Source: Druceiella hillmani
Lineage: Eukaryota; Arthropoda; Insecta; Lepidoptera; Hepialidae
Direction of reading: 5' to 3'
Length of the DNA stretch: 64,000 nucleotides
Assembly: GCA_039881145.1 (NCBI GenBank)
Contig: JAYKKI010000004.1
Coordinates: 44,487,001 to 44,551,000, forward strand
Below the pieces are notes generated by a model. It was not told the origin of the DNA. It saw only the letters and a list, made by a program, of their open reading frames with translations, and made no database searches. Of this stretch, positions 1-10,972 are shown in pieces; the first letter of the stretch is position 1; each line of letters starts with the position of its first letter. Both the position numbers and the translations under genes were made by a program.

Positions 1-1058
1 ACCTATAAATTCTAAATCTACAAATATTTGCCCAAATTTAATCTACAAAATAATTTCTGAGCCTTTGGAATAATTTAATTCGAACACTGAAGGATTATTA
101 ATATAATTACACAATACATTAAAAAAAACGCACGTCTAAAAGACATAATGAAAATTTTACCGATAAGACAGGGGAGGAAAGGACTGAAATTTCTCAGTAG
201 CGTGTCCCATTACTGTATATAATGCCGTGGAAAATAACATGAAGTTAGGGGTAAATCAATAGGGAAACAGAATATATGGACATGTAACATAGAAATTATT
301 TGTTAGTTTATTATTCGTCCATTTCGGCGGTGATAATGGCTTTATGTTAATGCACTTCCCGCCTTTAAAATAAATGCTGTTAAGGTTTTTGACGTCGATT
401 CTTGATTATAATTATAGTAGTCTCTACAGTCAAATAAATAAATCTGGTGCCACATTGTAATTGATAACAAAAATATTTTATTTTACAAACACCAAATTTT
501 ATAATTTATTCTCTCTCAGATTTAGTTCAATATTGCTGCTTACTTAATTAACAACCGTTTCGTGCATGTAACTGCATTGAGCTCAAAAAATTTGTTGTTC
601 TTTCTCAGTATATTTCTACTTGAAAATATTTCCTCGGCACAAATTTAGAGTCGATGCACCTTTACGTATTAGTAGTAGCACGTTTACGTAAGTACAAATT
701 ATTAAGTTTTAAATTGTTCGCTACTTAAACTATCATGTAAAATTTGAAGTTAAAATGAATTGAATGAATGTGAATGAATTCATACTTACGTAATTATTCA
801 GTATTTGCTATAGTGAATATACGTAACGATTTTTAATTAACTTAAAATGAATTAAATGCAAGTTTCAACAAAATTTTAGCCTTAGATTTATTACATTTAT
901 AAATACTTTTTTGATTCTTTCGTAGTTATATCGATTTCTCACAAATATAACTTTCTTGCCTCTTATCGAAATTTGGAGTTAACAAGATTTTGACAAAATA
1001 TCTACTGTATTGTAGACATAATAAAATAAAACATGTTTAATACGAGTATGTCATAGAG
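1..1058. other. AT-rich non-coding DNA
   Basis: No open frame resembling a known protein, no RNA gene and no strong repeat was seen on either strand. The stretch ends where the left arm of the large inverted repeat begins. Confidence 0.6.
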
Positions 1059-2299
1059 AGTGACAAATTTGTTCCGTAACGGGTGAAGTTAGAGGGATTC
1101 AAGTATCATCAATTGATGAAATGAATCTGTTGTGATTTGGGTTGTAAATATGTCAAAAAAAAAGTTGATGTTTTAAATTTACCTTTAATCATACATATTT
1201 TTAATTATTTTTTTTTAAAATAAATATATAGTAAAATATTTTTAAAAACTTAACCATTGCAAGATTAAAGTCTAAGTGTGTAGTGATTATCATGTCTTCA
1301 ATTTTGAACTTCGAAGTTCTATCACTATTATCACATAATAAATTCTAAGTCATAATTCACTTTCCCTAAAATTATCTCACATGAAAAGGTAAAAAAAATA
1401 TCTCGTAATTTTTATAACTCACTCTTTTTATAATGTTCCACACGACTCGTGAAATAAAAAAAAAAACAGAGTATATATTCCTTAAGGCATCATACTCTGT
1501 ATTCCTTAAGGAATTTTAAAGGTTTTTGAATATTACTTCAATTTGTAATGAAATCTATATATGTGTATTAATAAGCTATATCACTATATCAAATTTAAAA
1601 TTTCTACGTTAAGATGGTTCTGAAATCAAAACGGCTTTAACATTAATATTAATTTATTGGAAAAAGCTAGCGGATTTAAAAATATGATTTGTAGTTATTT
1701 GCTGTTACCCGTTATAAATCCTATTTCATTGCATTAATATAATGAGCGTTTCTTTTTTATTTTGTGGTTGTGTTTTACCTGCAACTCGAGGTAAGAAAAA
1801 AATATTTATAATTTGTTAATTATCCTGTATTTTTTTTTATCTAAATATTTATCCCGTCATATAATTTTATCATTCAATATGAATGTTTCAATAACTGGTT
1901 TTTCTATTTGGCTCTTATAGATTGATAAAAAGCATACCATAATTATTAAATTTTTTTTTCGCGAGATGTAAGTGTGTTTAATTTTGATATATGCATTTGA
2001 TTTTAAGTAAGATCGGATAAATGTACTAATAGTTGGCTCATAATATAAGCTAATGATTGGATAGGTAATTTTTGGGATATTACGTAACAAGTAAATTTTC
2101 GCATATTGGTAAATTTATGAATTTACAAAAACGTGATTGAATTTATATTATTGAAATTGGTATACAACTGGGAAAATATTTGCAAGAAATAAAGTTCGAG
2201 TTTAAGTAATTATGTACTATCAATTGCAAATATTTTAATATTTACGTGTAGGGTAGAAGAAGCGTCATTTAAAAGTGTTATTCTGCAAACAAGCAAGAA
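1059..2299 (+). repeat. Left arm of long inverted repeat
   Basis: This sequence reappears as its reverse complement at 9614-10972. The outer end is AGTGAC followed by TTTGTTCCGTAAC; the right arm ends with the complement of the same words. Similarity runs nearly continuously for about 1.2 kb with point differences and small indels, so the duplication is old. Both arms carry a weak AT-rich open frame (minus strand here at 1857-2090, plus strand at 9825-10013), but its composition looks like chance and I assign no function. The arms could be terminal inverted repeats of a large DNA element or the product of an inverted duplication. I saw no convincing target-site duplication just outside. Confidence 0.85.
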
Positions 2300-2372
2300 C
2301 GTGAAATAGGTTATTCTGCAAACAAGCAAGAACGAGAAATAGGTTATTCTGCAAACAAGCAAGACCGTGTAA
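2277..2372 (+). repeat. Three tandem copies of a 33-bp unit
   Basis: The word GTTATTCTGCAAACAAGCAA starts at 2277, 2310 and 2343, a period of 33 bp, with small differences at the 3' end of each unit. The right arm of the inverted repeat has a single copy, so the expansion happened only on the left after the arms separated. Confidence 0.85.
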
Positions 2373-2921
2373 GTACCAAACTTAACTTTAACTACTTAAC
2401 TGTAACCATTATATAGCAAGATGAACACGTCTAATACATGTATGTATATTAACGTAGTGAACTTTAGTACTTAAAATTCAATCATCGTGAGGACATGAAA
2501 ATTACAAAATAAACGATATGATGAAAATCACATGATGAAAATAAACGAAAAAAATTAAAATTTTGCCCATATAAATTTATCACTTTCATTGCATTATTTT
2601 ATTTTGGCAAGATTATAACAGAATTTCACGTCGAGTACAAGTGTAATGGATTGAAGAGTTCAGAAAATATATATTTGTATATTCAAATTCAATTAAAATG
2701 TTAATTTCTGATTAGAAAATAACTTTGAGATCACGTCGTATGTACGAATTGCCACAATATTAATTAACATATGTCATATTAAAATTAATCCATACCCATA
2801 AGTTTAGATATGCAAAATTTTGGACCAATAATTACAATAAAAGGATTAATAGCCTCACTCAATAAATGCCAACATTTTTATATATTTAAAGAATAAAATT
2901 TTTATTTTAAAATTTGTACTT
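2300..2921. other. Insertion or unmatched block inside the left arm
   Basis: The right arm continues directly from the 33-bp word (ends at 9614) to the matching block at 9603-9611. The left arm has about 620 bp of AT-rich sequence in between. Nothing in it resembles a known element. It may be an insertion on the left or a deletion on the right. Confidence 0.6.
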
Positions 2922-2976
2922 TTCAAGCTCTTATTTTTCGCTTAACATTAATTGATAGAAATATTAAACTTTATAG

Positions 2977-2992
<16 letters not shown>
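2922..2992 (+). repeat. Inner segment of the left inverted-repeat arm
   Basis: The run from TTCAAGCTCTTATTTTTCGC onward matches the complement of 9541-9611, so the inverted homology resumes here after the unmatched block. It then runs into a (TA)n tract. Confidence 0.75.

Positions 2993-3030
<38 letters not shown>
2980..3030. repeat. (TA)n microsatellite
   Basis: About 25 uninterrupted AT dinucleotides. Confidence 0.95.
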
Positions 3031-3032
<2 letters not shown>

Positions 3033-3189
3033 ATATAAATTTATTAATTTAGAATTTACTTCCAAAACTGGATTGGTATAACTTGTGGAGCACGCGATGT
3101 AGTTGAGCGTGTGAAAAGTATGGTACTTCTTCGTTAACACCATAATATTGTAATGTTTAATCTCACGCTTACTTTATTATCACACCTCT

Positions 3190-4525
3190 CCCTCCCCCAG
3201 CTCCCTTTACTGGAAATTGCAATCGTTTCCAACTTAATGGTAAATCAGTTGAAATTAAAGGTGTTTGTGTACAGTTTTCCTTTGTTGTTTGCCAAACATT
3301 ATACTGGCTTCCATGATGTTATTCTGTAATTGTCTACTGCAGCGGCTTGGTACATTAGATAATTTTTGCAAATTTAGATTCCGCAATAAAATTGCTGGCA
3401 AACGAACCTTCCGGCATTCCTGGAACTTTCAACAAATTTAAAAATTCAGTCGGAAAATACACACTTTCACTTTCATCAGCCATGCTGTCACCTGAATTGT
3501 GAATTTTGTCTTCGCCCGGAATCACCTCTTGGGCGGTCTTATTAATATTGACAATGTAATTTTTAGTCGCTAGAATAGCTTGCCTGTGTAACCATTGTAA
3601 GCTGGTGTTTTCGTTAATGAGTTGTTCGGGTGGTTCAACAATTTTACAAAACTCATTTGAAAGTACGATTTGGTTAGACATTTCGGAAGTTGGAATAGCA
3701 CCTCCTATTCGCAGGAGTTCTTTTTCCGTAAATATTTGCGTTTTTCATCTCTCGACATTCGTGCCCTTAAACTTGTTGGCAATTTGATTATTTTTACGTG
3801 CTGCCATATAAACAAATTTTCCAAGCAAGCGTTTATTTCGTCCGCAAGCGTCGATCTTAGAATGACACGCAGCGTTTGACGAAAATTGCCTGATAATATT
3901 AGTAATACACCTCCCATAAGATTCATGTTGTTTCGTAAGTCATTCTATTCAATGTCTCGAAAGACTTATTATGAGCCATTGTGCGTTCGTCCCATAGAAC
4001 AGCCTTGCAACATTTCAATATTCGTCCAAATGCTGACGATTTCATGATGAAACATACCGGGAATTCATATTAAGCTACATTTAACGGTATTTTTAGCGTT
4101 TGATTAGTTGTCGTTAAACATTTATCTTCCAGCAACATCACGACTTTGTTGAGAATTTTTTCGTTGAAATTGACTTCCAAAACTGGGTTTCGTCATTGTA
4201 GTTCAGCAAGGATATCGTTGCTCATACTTTATCAACATTTTAGCTAAAGTCGATTCGTATTTAATAGATTACACGTCATTAATATAATTAACAATATTTC
4301 CCGAATTTGATTTAGTGTTGCATTACCTCCCTCATAGCAAATTTCCAGTGATCATGTCATTCTCTAAAAGACCTGCCTGTCGACGTACTTCCAGCTATGT
4401 TTCACAAATATAACCATAGACAGTCCTTAAGTTTTCCAAACATGTCGGGCTACGAATATTGTGAAGCAATGGATGCTAATAAAATCATTCAGCATTACTT
4501 GGATGCACCATGTAGACTCAACCTA
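3190..4525 (-). pseudogene. Helitron replicase-helicase, helicase half, decayed
   Basis: Read on the minus strand, fragments in several frames match the Pif1-like helicase half of Helitron proteins in the right order. First comes NIRSPTCLENLRTV with GYICET and RRQAGLLEND (about 4510-4350), then a piece ending NQTLKIPLNV and a DEAD-like WDERTMAHNKSFETL block (about 4110-3960). The motif SGNFRQTLRV follows (3705-3926; family form GDFRQ), then LATKNYIVNIN with FPTEFLNLL and PGMPEG (3355-3681), and finally STDLPLSWKRLQFPV (about 3260-3195). The Walker A region and the last helicase motif are missing, and several stops and frameshifts break it. In an intact element this protein would unwind DNA during rolling-circle transposition; here it is dead. 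It mirrors the plus-strand Helitron at 5740-8830, and about 200 bp are shared between the two. Confidence 0.88.
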
Positions 4526-5739
4526 TCATAAAAACCTTAGAAATTTTAAAATATGCTGAAACTTTCCAAATTATTTAGGAACATTTTTGAAAATTGTGGA
4601 AAGTTCTATAAAATCAAGGCAACTTCTGAACAATTCTAAAACACGTCTCTCTCACTCAGTGAAACACTAAATGTCACCCGAAATATTCTAGAGTCCTTTC
4701 ATCAAAAAAAACATTGTGTTAAAAAAAGATAGTAGCTCGCCACCCCCTCCCTCTCTCGCACATCTACCGCGCCGAAACTTTACTTTCAATGGGACACCAA
4801 AGGGTAACTCTCACCAAAATTGCGAGTTGTTTGTTGCGAGACGTTTTAAAATTTCTAGGGTTTTTCGGAAATGTTCCGAAATTTCGGAACAAATTGGATT
4901 ATTATTTTTTAATAGTTTTTCACATACATAAATGTGTTAAAACTTAGTTACACCTTCAAATTTGTTTTAAAATTCATTTATTTTTGATCAATTAAGTTTT
5001 TGCAAAAAAACAATGTTGGTTTGAAAACAAACTAAAGTTAAAATTTTCCAGAAAATTTAAAAAATTTATAGAATATTCCAGAATTTTCCTAAATGTTAGA
5101 AAATTTTGTGAATTTAATTATTTTTCTTCTTTGGTTCTTTGTATATAAAAGTGTACTAAAAGAAAGTGTACTAAGTGTAGAAACACTTTTCATTAATTTG
5201 TGTACTCAAATTTATCCAGGTGAAATGGGAATTGTGGATGCTACATTTTAAAACTTCTGATTTTAAAAGATAAATTAGGAGTGATTTTCCCCTAGTTTCC
5301 TCATTGTTCAAAACCTAATGCATTTAAAAGTTGTAAAATATTTTGAACCGTAAATTTTAGATGCTACATTACAGAAATTTCGATCTTCAAAAGTATATAT
5401 GGCAAAGATTGGAACGCTCTCATCAGTAATATTTTAACAACAAACAAGAACAGATCGAAAAGAATAATACCTGAAGTTTCAAAGTAAATCTGTGAACGAT
5501 AAATTTAGCTTATTAAAAAAAATATAAAGTTTTGTATTTTATTTAATATTACTTTCTTACTGACAATTTTATTGAAATGAATATAATATTTTGAGAAAAA
5601 TGTAATTTTGTTAAATACTAATTTTTCTTTTATTTTAAGCAATATTTTCTTTATATATTTCTATTTATTTATTAATAAACTTATATAAACGCCAATATGT
5701 AAGAATATATGTACCAAATCTCAAAAAATTGACAAGGTA
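4526..5739. other. AT-rich axis between the two Helitron fragments
   Basis: This lies between two Helitron copies reading away from each other. It contains a C-rich patch (about 4738-4790) and repeated GGAAAGTTCTA / TTCCAGAATTTTCC-like words. It may be 5' leader of one or both Helitrons, but I found no TC start or hairpin-CTRR end, so it stays unassigned. Confidence 0.45.
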
Positions 5740-7232
5740 AAAAGTGGCAAGAGAAATGAAATAGAAGAGGAAAGAGAAAGACGATTTACTTGAATCCGAG
5801 AAGGTGCATAATGAATAAGAGAAAGTCAAAATGAAAAGCCACTTACATATATTAAAGAAGAAGTGCGAATTAGTGTACTTTCAAATGGAAAAAAGGATCT
5901 GATATACAGCGAAAAAGACAAAATTAACCAAACAAAGACAAATGTCCACTTTGTGTGAACGTTGACGAGTTATAGTACGTACAAATTGCAATTTGGAACT
6001 TGCGGCGTTCCCTTATGGTCCCACGGTAGAATACAGACAATATTTAAGTATCGTCCGGGAAAAACGGAAAACATTTATAAATACTGCGGTGCAAAGAAAT
6101 GTAAAGGTGAACCGGAAGGTATTAGCTGCATGTGTAGCAAAGTCAGATTGCCAGCTCTACAAGTACTACCACCAAAACTATTGGCTTGTATGACCGGAAA
6201 TATACCAGAATTAAAACACTTGCCATAAAATATACGCCGATATAATGCTGGCTGGATAAAATGATATCGTTCGAGGCTATATCAATATGCAACGAAGATA
6301 CTTTTAGCCCAGTTTTTAAAGCTCAAGGCCAATTTGATTATCAATTAAGATCGATAATGCCAATAGCAAATAAAATAGAAAAAAATTCAAAGTATATTAT
6401 GTTGGCAATGTGATACTCGAATAGATTAGGGTTGCAGTAACATTCAGTATCTAAGACGAGAAATCATTCAGAAGTTCCGACTTCTAACCATAATCGACAT
6501 GTTCAAATTTCTCTAGAACAAATGATCTCAGACAATTATAACGTCTTTATTCAGGTAAAGATCAGTCGGTGCACATGAAGTCGCAGTCGTAATTGTCGTT
6601 CACAAATATTTACAGCGTGACATTATTATTCAACGTCGAAACGATATACTGAATGTTTTGCTGAAAAATATAGTAGTTGCGACGCATTGCAATATCCGCT
6701 AATAATTTGGCAAGGCGAAGATGATTACCACTTAAATATTCAACAAGTTAATCGTAGTCGAATTGAATCAAACAAAAAAGTAACATGGATTCAATTCTAA
6801 GTTCAACGAAATATGGTTACAGATAGCAAATATAATCGTGTCTTGAAGGGTCAGCATTTACCACATCAGTTTATTGTCAGAATGAAGACGAAACGACTGT
6901 AATTTAATATCCATATTCAACGAAAGTTGCGTTCGAATGAATATATACATTTAAGAGACGTAATTGCGACTAATCGTGACGTCAACAACTTGGAACATCA
7001 ACGTGGATCGTGGGTCATCTTGTTATTAACATTTACCGGAAGCCGGCGTCATATACATGAATATGTAAAGGACACAATTACATAACTTAGAACATAGGGT
7101 TGGTCTGATTTATTTGTAAGATTTACTTGTAACTTTTTTGGCCAAAAATCAAAGAAGAATGCGCATAACTTAACTTGAATTAAAATATTCCATTGAATGA
7201 AATAAAAAATTTGTAGGAGATTTCGGAATTCT

Positions 7233-7244
7233 ATAAGAATATTA
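7233..7244. repeat. Target-site duplication, left copy (RTE insertion)
   Basis: ATAAGAATATTA here is repeated exactly at 7777-7788 and brackets the LINE fragment. Confidence 0.85.
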
Positions 7245-7776
7245 AATAAATTAAATAAATTACTCCAAGACTAAGTGTATGGCTATACAAAAATCTTCAC
7301 CAAATAATGCACATAATCGTAAAGAGATTGGCTCACATACATTTGAAACGGTTGACTGCTTTACTTACCTTGGATCTTGTGTTAACAATAAGAATGACCT
7401 CTGAAATTCAGAATCGCATATCATCGCCTAATAAAGCATTTTTTGGACTAAGCTCACAATATATATATTACTAATATATTTTGTTTGGTGAGCCTGATAT
7501 CATAAAAACCATCAAAATCAAAAGAATGAACTGGGTTGCCCACGTATCTAGAATGAAAGATGAAAACCCAGTAAAGAAAGTTTTCATAGCAAAACCTCTA
7601 TTAACTCGTAGAAGAGGTAGACCAAAATTACGATGGATCGATTCAGTGAAAGAAGACTTTAATACTTTCAGAATAAAGAACCGGAAAAGCCAGGCGAAGA
7701 GTAGAACTTCCTGGAAGAATCTCCAACAGAAGGCCATGGCCCACCCTGGGCTGTCGTGCCAAATATGATGATGATG
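7245..7776 (+). mobile_element. RTE-type non-LTR retrotransposon, 3' fragment
   Basis: The plus strand encodes the C-terminal tail of an insect 'endonuclease-reverse transcriptase' LINE. HTFETVDCFTYLGSCVNN lies near 7340-7385. After an internal deletion, EPDIIKTIKI, WVAHVSRM, PVKKVF, TRRRGRPKLRWID and AHPGLSCQ follow in one open frame (7481-7768). The element ends in a short (ATG)n tail, usual for the RTE clade. The 5' end is truncated, as is typical after target-primed reverse transcription, and a perfect 12-bp target-site duplication flanks it. The catalytic YADD region is absent. It landed in the plus-strand Helitron and is therefore younger than it. Confidence 0.88.
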
Positions 7777-7788
7777 ATAAGAATATTA
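7777..7788. repeat. Target-site duplication, right copy (RTE insertion)
   Basis: Exact copy of 7233-7244, directly after the (ATG)n tail. Confidence 0.85.
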
Positions 7789-8748
7789 TGAAAAACATGG
7801 TTTATGCGATAATTTCTTTTTCACATGCGGCGAATTAAATGAAGATTCGTTGTATTGGAAGGACAATAAAAGAATGAAACATTATCTGAAATCGGTATTA
7901 AATGAGATTTAAACTGTCGAAGACGGTTATCCAAAATACAGACGTCGATTACCAAAACAGGGTGGATTTATTGCAAAAATAAAAACGCGATGCCACGGGG
8001 ATATTGAATTGAACAATCAAAGTTTAGTTCCGTAAATCCCGCTTTTATCGAGAATATTCCAAGCACGTATAAATGTCGAATACTGTAGTTTATCCAATCG
8101 ATCAAATACGTACACAAGTAAATGAACAAGGGCATCGTATGGCTGTATTTGCAGTGACAAGAGGAGACTAGCACGACGCAATAATACAGTATCAAATGGG
8201 TTGTTACATCAATGGCGTGACTTGGCTAATTTTAAGTTTCTCAACACGCGATCGAGATCTAGCGCTTGTCCATTCAATATACACTTAGAAAATGGACAAC
8301 GGGTATATTTCACCAAGAAAACAGTAGAAAACGTTCCAATGGAACTATCAGCACAAACAACTTTGACAGCTTATTACAAGCTCTACCAAATTGATTTATT
8401 TGTTAAGACTTTATCAGGAAATACTGATTTTCCAGGCATGAGCATAAACAAAAACAAATTGAAGCAAAAACAAATTATCCATAAGAACATGGAATGATCG
8501 AGTATTGGGAAGCACGCATTTACGGTACCTTACACATTTACGATAGGTTGAGTCTACATGGTGCATTCAAGTAATGCTGAATGATTTTATTAGCATCCAT
8601 TGCTTCACAATATTTGTGGCCCGACATGTTTGGAAAACTTAAGGACTGTCTATGGCTATATTTGTGAAACATATCTAAAAGCACGTAGACAGGCAGGTTT
8701 TTTAGAGAATGACATAGCTTAATATGACTTTCAGGTATGTTACATAAT

Positions 8749-8828
8749 AAAATTGTCAGCATTTGGACGAATATTGAAACGTTGCAAGGCGATGTTAAAA
8801 TTGTCAGCATTTGGATGAATATTGAAAT
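8749..8828 (+). repeat. 48-bp tandem duplication in the Helitron
   Basis: AAAATTGTCAGCATTTGGA starts at 8749 and again at 8797. It duplicates the part that in the minus-strand copy precedes the WDE motif. Confidence 0.85.
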
Positions 8829-8830
8829 CC

Positions 8831-9134
8831 AAACAATAAGACTGTAATTATAGCATGGAAGTAAGTCTTGTAACGATAAATGTAAAATAGAAAGTGAAAT
8901 AAAAAATTACATTAAAAAACCGATAAAATATAAAAAAAAATTACTTGATCATTGATTTATTTGAATATTTAATTGTATTATTAAGTAATAGGTTTTCTAT
9001 ACATCATAAAATACGTTTAATTGATTATAGACCTAAATGTGTATACTTGAGATAGAGGGATTGTTATTTATTACATCAGTCGTGCGATATATTTTATCCA
9101 AGCGACGCCGGGTTTTATCGATATATATGTATAC

Positions 9135-9207
<73 letters not shown>

Positions 9208-9540
9208 TATGTATGTATTACATATCCATTCATATGCGTATAACTTCATTAATACCTGTGCCATTTCCATATTCAATATTTCTGAACTAATATTTGATGA
9301 CAACTCAAGAAAAAAATGTTAGATATTTGCGCAAGGTAACGTGAAGAAGCTTTTGCGTATCTTTGCGCCAATAAATAAAACTTCACTTGTAAGGATATTA
9401 AATCAGTCAAATTGTGATAAATATTCCACAAGTTTTCGTTTACCACCAAAAGCCCAATCTCGTCATCTCAAAAGACCAATTTATGTTTTTGTATCTTAAG
9501 TCCTTGAAGGAATTAAGATACAAAACAAAGAGACGATTTC
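8831..9540. other. AT-rich spacer with compound microsatellite
   Basis: No coding signal. A (TA)n tract followed by (CA)n lies at about 9118-9210. Confidence 0.6.
9118..9210. repeat. (TA)n(CA)n compound microsatellite
   Basis: Long AT dinucleotide run ending in about seven CA repeats. Confidence 0.95.
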
Positions 9541-9611
9541 TATAATATATATAGTTTTATAATGTCTAGTAATTCTATCAATTATTGTTAAGCGAAAAAT
9601 AAGAGCTTGAA
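9541..9611 (-). repeat. Inner segment of the right inverted-repeat arm
   Basis: Reverse complement of 2922-2992. Confidence 0.75.
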
Positions 9612-9613
9612 GC

Positions 9614-10972
9614 TTCTTGCTTGTTTGCAGAATAACACTTTTAAATGACGCTTCTTCTATCCTACACGTAAGTATTGAAATATCTGCAATTGATAGTATA
9701 CATAATTGCTTAAACTCGAACTTTATTACTAGTAAACATTTGCCCAGTTGTACACCAATTTCAATACCATAAATACAAACACGTTTTTGTATATTCAAAT
9801 ACTTACCAATATGCGAAAATTTACTTGTTACATAATAACCCAAAAACCACCTACCCAATCATTAGCAAATTTTATTGCTTATATTATGAGCCAACTATTA
9901 GTACATTTATCCGATCTTACTTAAAATTTAATGCAAATATTAAAATTAAACACACATCTCGCGAAAAAATTAATAAATTTAATAATTACGGTATGCTTTT
10001 AATCAATCTATAAGAGCCAAATAAAAAAACCAGTTATTGAAACATTCATATTGAATGATAAAATTATATGACGGGATAAATATTTAGATAAAAAAAATAC
10101 AGGATAATTAACAAACTATAAATATTTTTTTCTTACCCCGAGTTGCAGGTAAAACACAACCACAAAATAAAAAAGAAACACTCATTACATTAATGCAATG
10201 AAATAGGATTTATAACGGGTAACAGCAAATAACGACAAATCATATTTTTAAATTCGCTGGCTTTTTCTGATAACTTGAGTGTACGTGAGTAAAATAACAT
10301 TGGTAACATGTCCACCCACACGGCCTCGCTCGGGTCATGTGGGTGGTGACTGCCCACCCCGATCTCCTCGGTCATCACTCTTGTGCCTATTTGTCAGTAT
10401 TAATTTTAAAGCCGTTTTGCTTTCAGGACCATTTTAACGTAGAAATGTTAAATTTGGTAGAGTAATATAGCTTATTAATAAACATACATATATTTTAGTA
10501 CAAATTTAAGTAGTATCCAAAAACGTTTAAAAAGATATCTTAAGGAACACATACTCTCTTTTTTTTTAATTTCACGAGTCGTGTGGATCATTATAAAAAA
10601 AGTGAGTTATAAAAATTACGAGATATTTTTTTCAGCTTTTGATGTGAGATAATTTTAAGAAGATTGCTGAGAATACATCGGAAAACATGATTCACCCTTT
10701 TTGGATTATAATTTAGTTTATTATGCGGGAATAGTGATAGAACTTCGAAGTTCAAAATTGAAGACATGATAATCACTACAAACTTAGACATTAATCCTGC
10801 AATGGTTAAGTTTTTTAAAATAATTTACTATACTTTTATTTAATTAAAAATAATTTAAATATATGTATGATTAAAGGAAAATTTAATATATTAACTTTTT
10901 ACAACCCGATATCACAACAGATTCAATTGATCATCCCTCTAACTTCACCAGTTACGGAACAAATACGTCACT
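9614..10972 (-). repeat. Right arm of long inverted repeat
   Basis: Reverse complement of 1059-2299 with scattered substitutions and a GC-rich insertion of about 118 bp (10278-10395) that the left arm lacks. The outer end is GTCACT at 10967-10972. Together with the left arm it encloses 9.9 kb that includes the two Helitron fragments. Confidence 0.85.
10278..10395. repeat. GC-rich insertion in the right arm with a 9-bp stem
   Basis: The left arm lacks this stretch, so it entered the right arm later, or the left lost it. It is much richer in GC than its surroundings and holds CCACCCACA (10312-10320) and its complement TGTGGGTGG (10338-10346), a perfect 9-bp stem. I do not recognise the source. 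A SINE or another transposon fragment is possible. Confidence 0.55.

Larger units (their letters stand above)
5740..8830 (+). pseudogene. Helitron replicase-helicase, N-terminal, Rep and early helicase part, decayed
   Basis: Plus-strand fragments in changing frames follow the order of a Helitron protein. A basic, charged N-terminus (about 5740-5900) leads to a cysteine-rich zinc-finger-like part with YKYCGAKKCKGE and SKVRLPALQ (5962-6228). YPLIIWQGEDDYHLNIQQ-type sequence lies near 6700, and NEYIHLRDVI with TFTGSRRHIHEYV and SDLFVRFTCN near 6930-7135, the last being the start of the Rep endonuclease region. After the LINE insertion come EDGYPKYRRRLPKQGGF (about 7920), RINVEYC (about 8070), FNIHLENGQRVYFTKK and TTLTAYYKL (8201-8497), then LRTVYGYICETY and ARRQAGFLEND (about 8640-8720). 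The HUH motif is not seen; the LINE sits near its expected place. Many stops make it non-functional. The end is truncated before the helicase core. Confidence 0.88.

Noticed and set aside
1857..2090. Open frame kept in both inverted-repeat arms (minus here, plus at 9825-10013)
   Set aside because: The similarity comes from the duplication itself; the frame breaks differently in each arm and the composition is AT-driven, so there is no sign of selection.
3605..3879. Plus-strand frames of 60-69 codons
   Set aside because: Antisense shadows of the minus-strand Helitron helicase.
8538..8810. 90-codon minus-strand frame
   Set aside because: Antisense of the Helitron helicase block; the plus strand carries the family motifs.
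9033..9303. Overlapping 60-68 codon open frames on both strands
   Set aside because: They are translations of the (TA)n(CA)n microsatellite (Tyr-Ile repeats), not genes.
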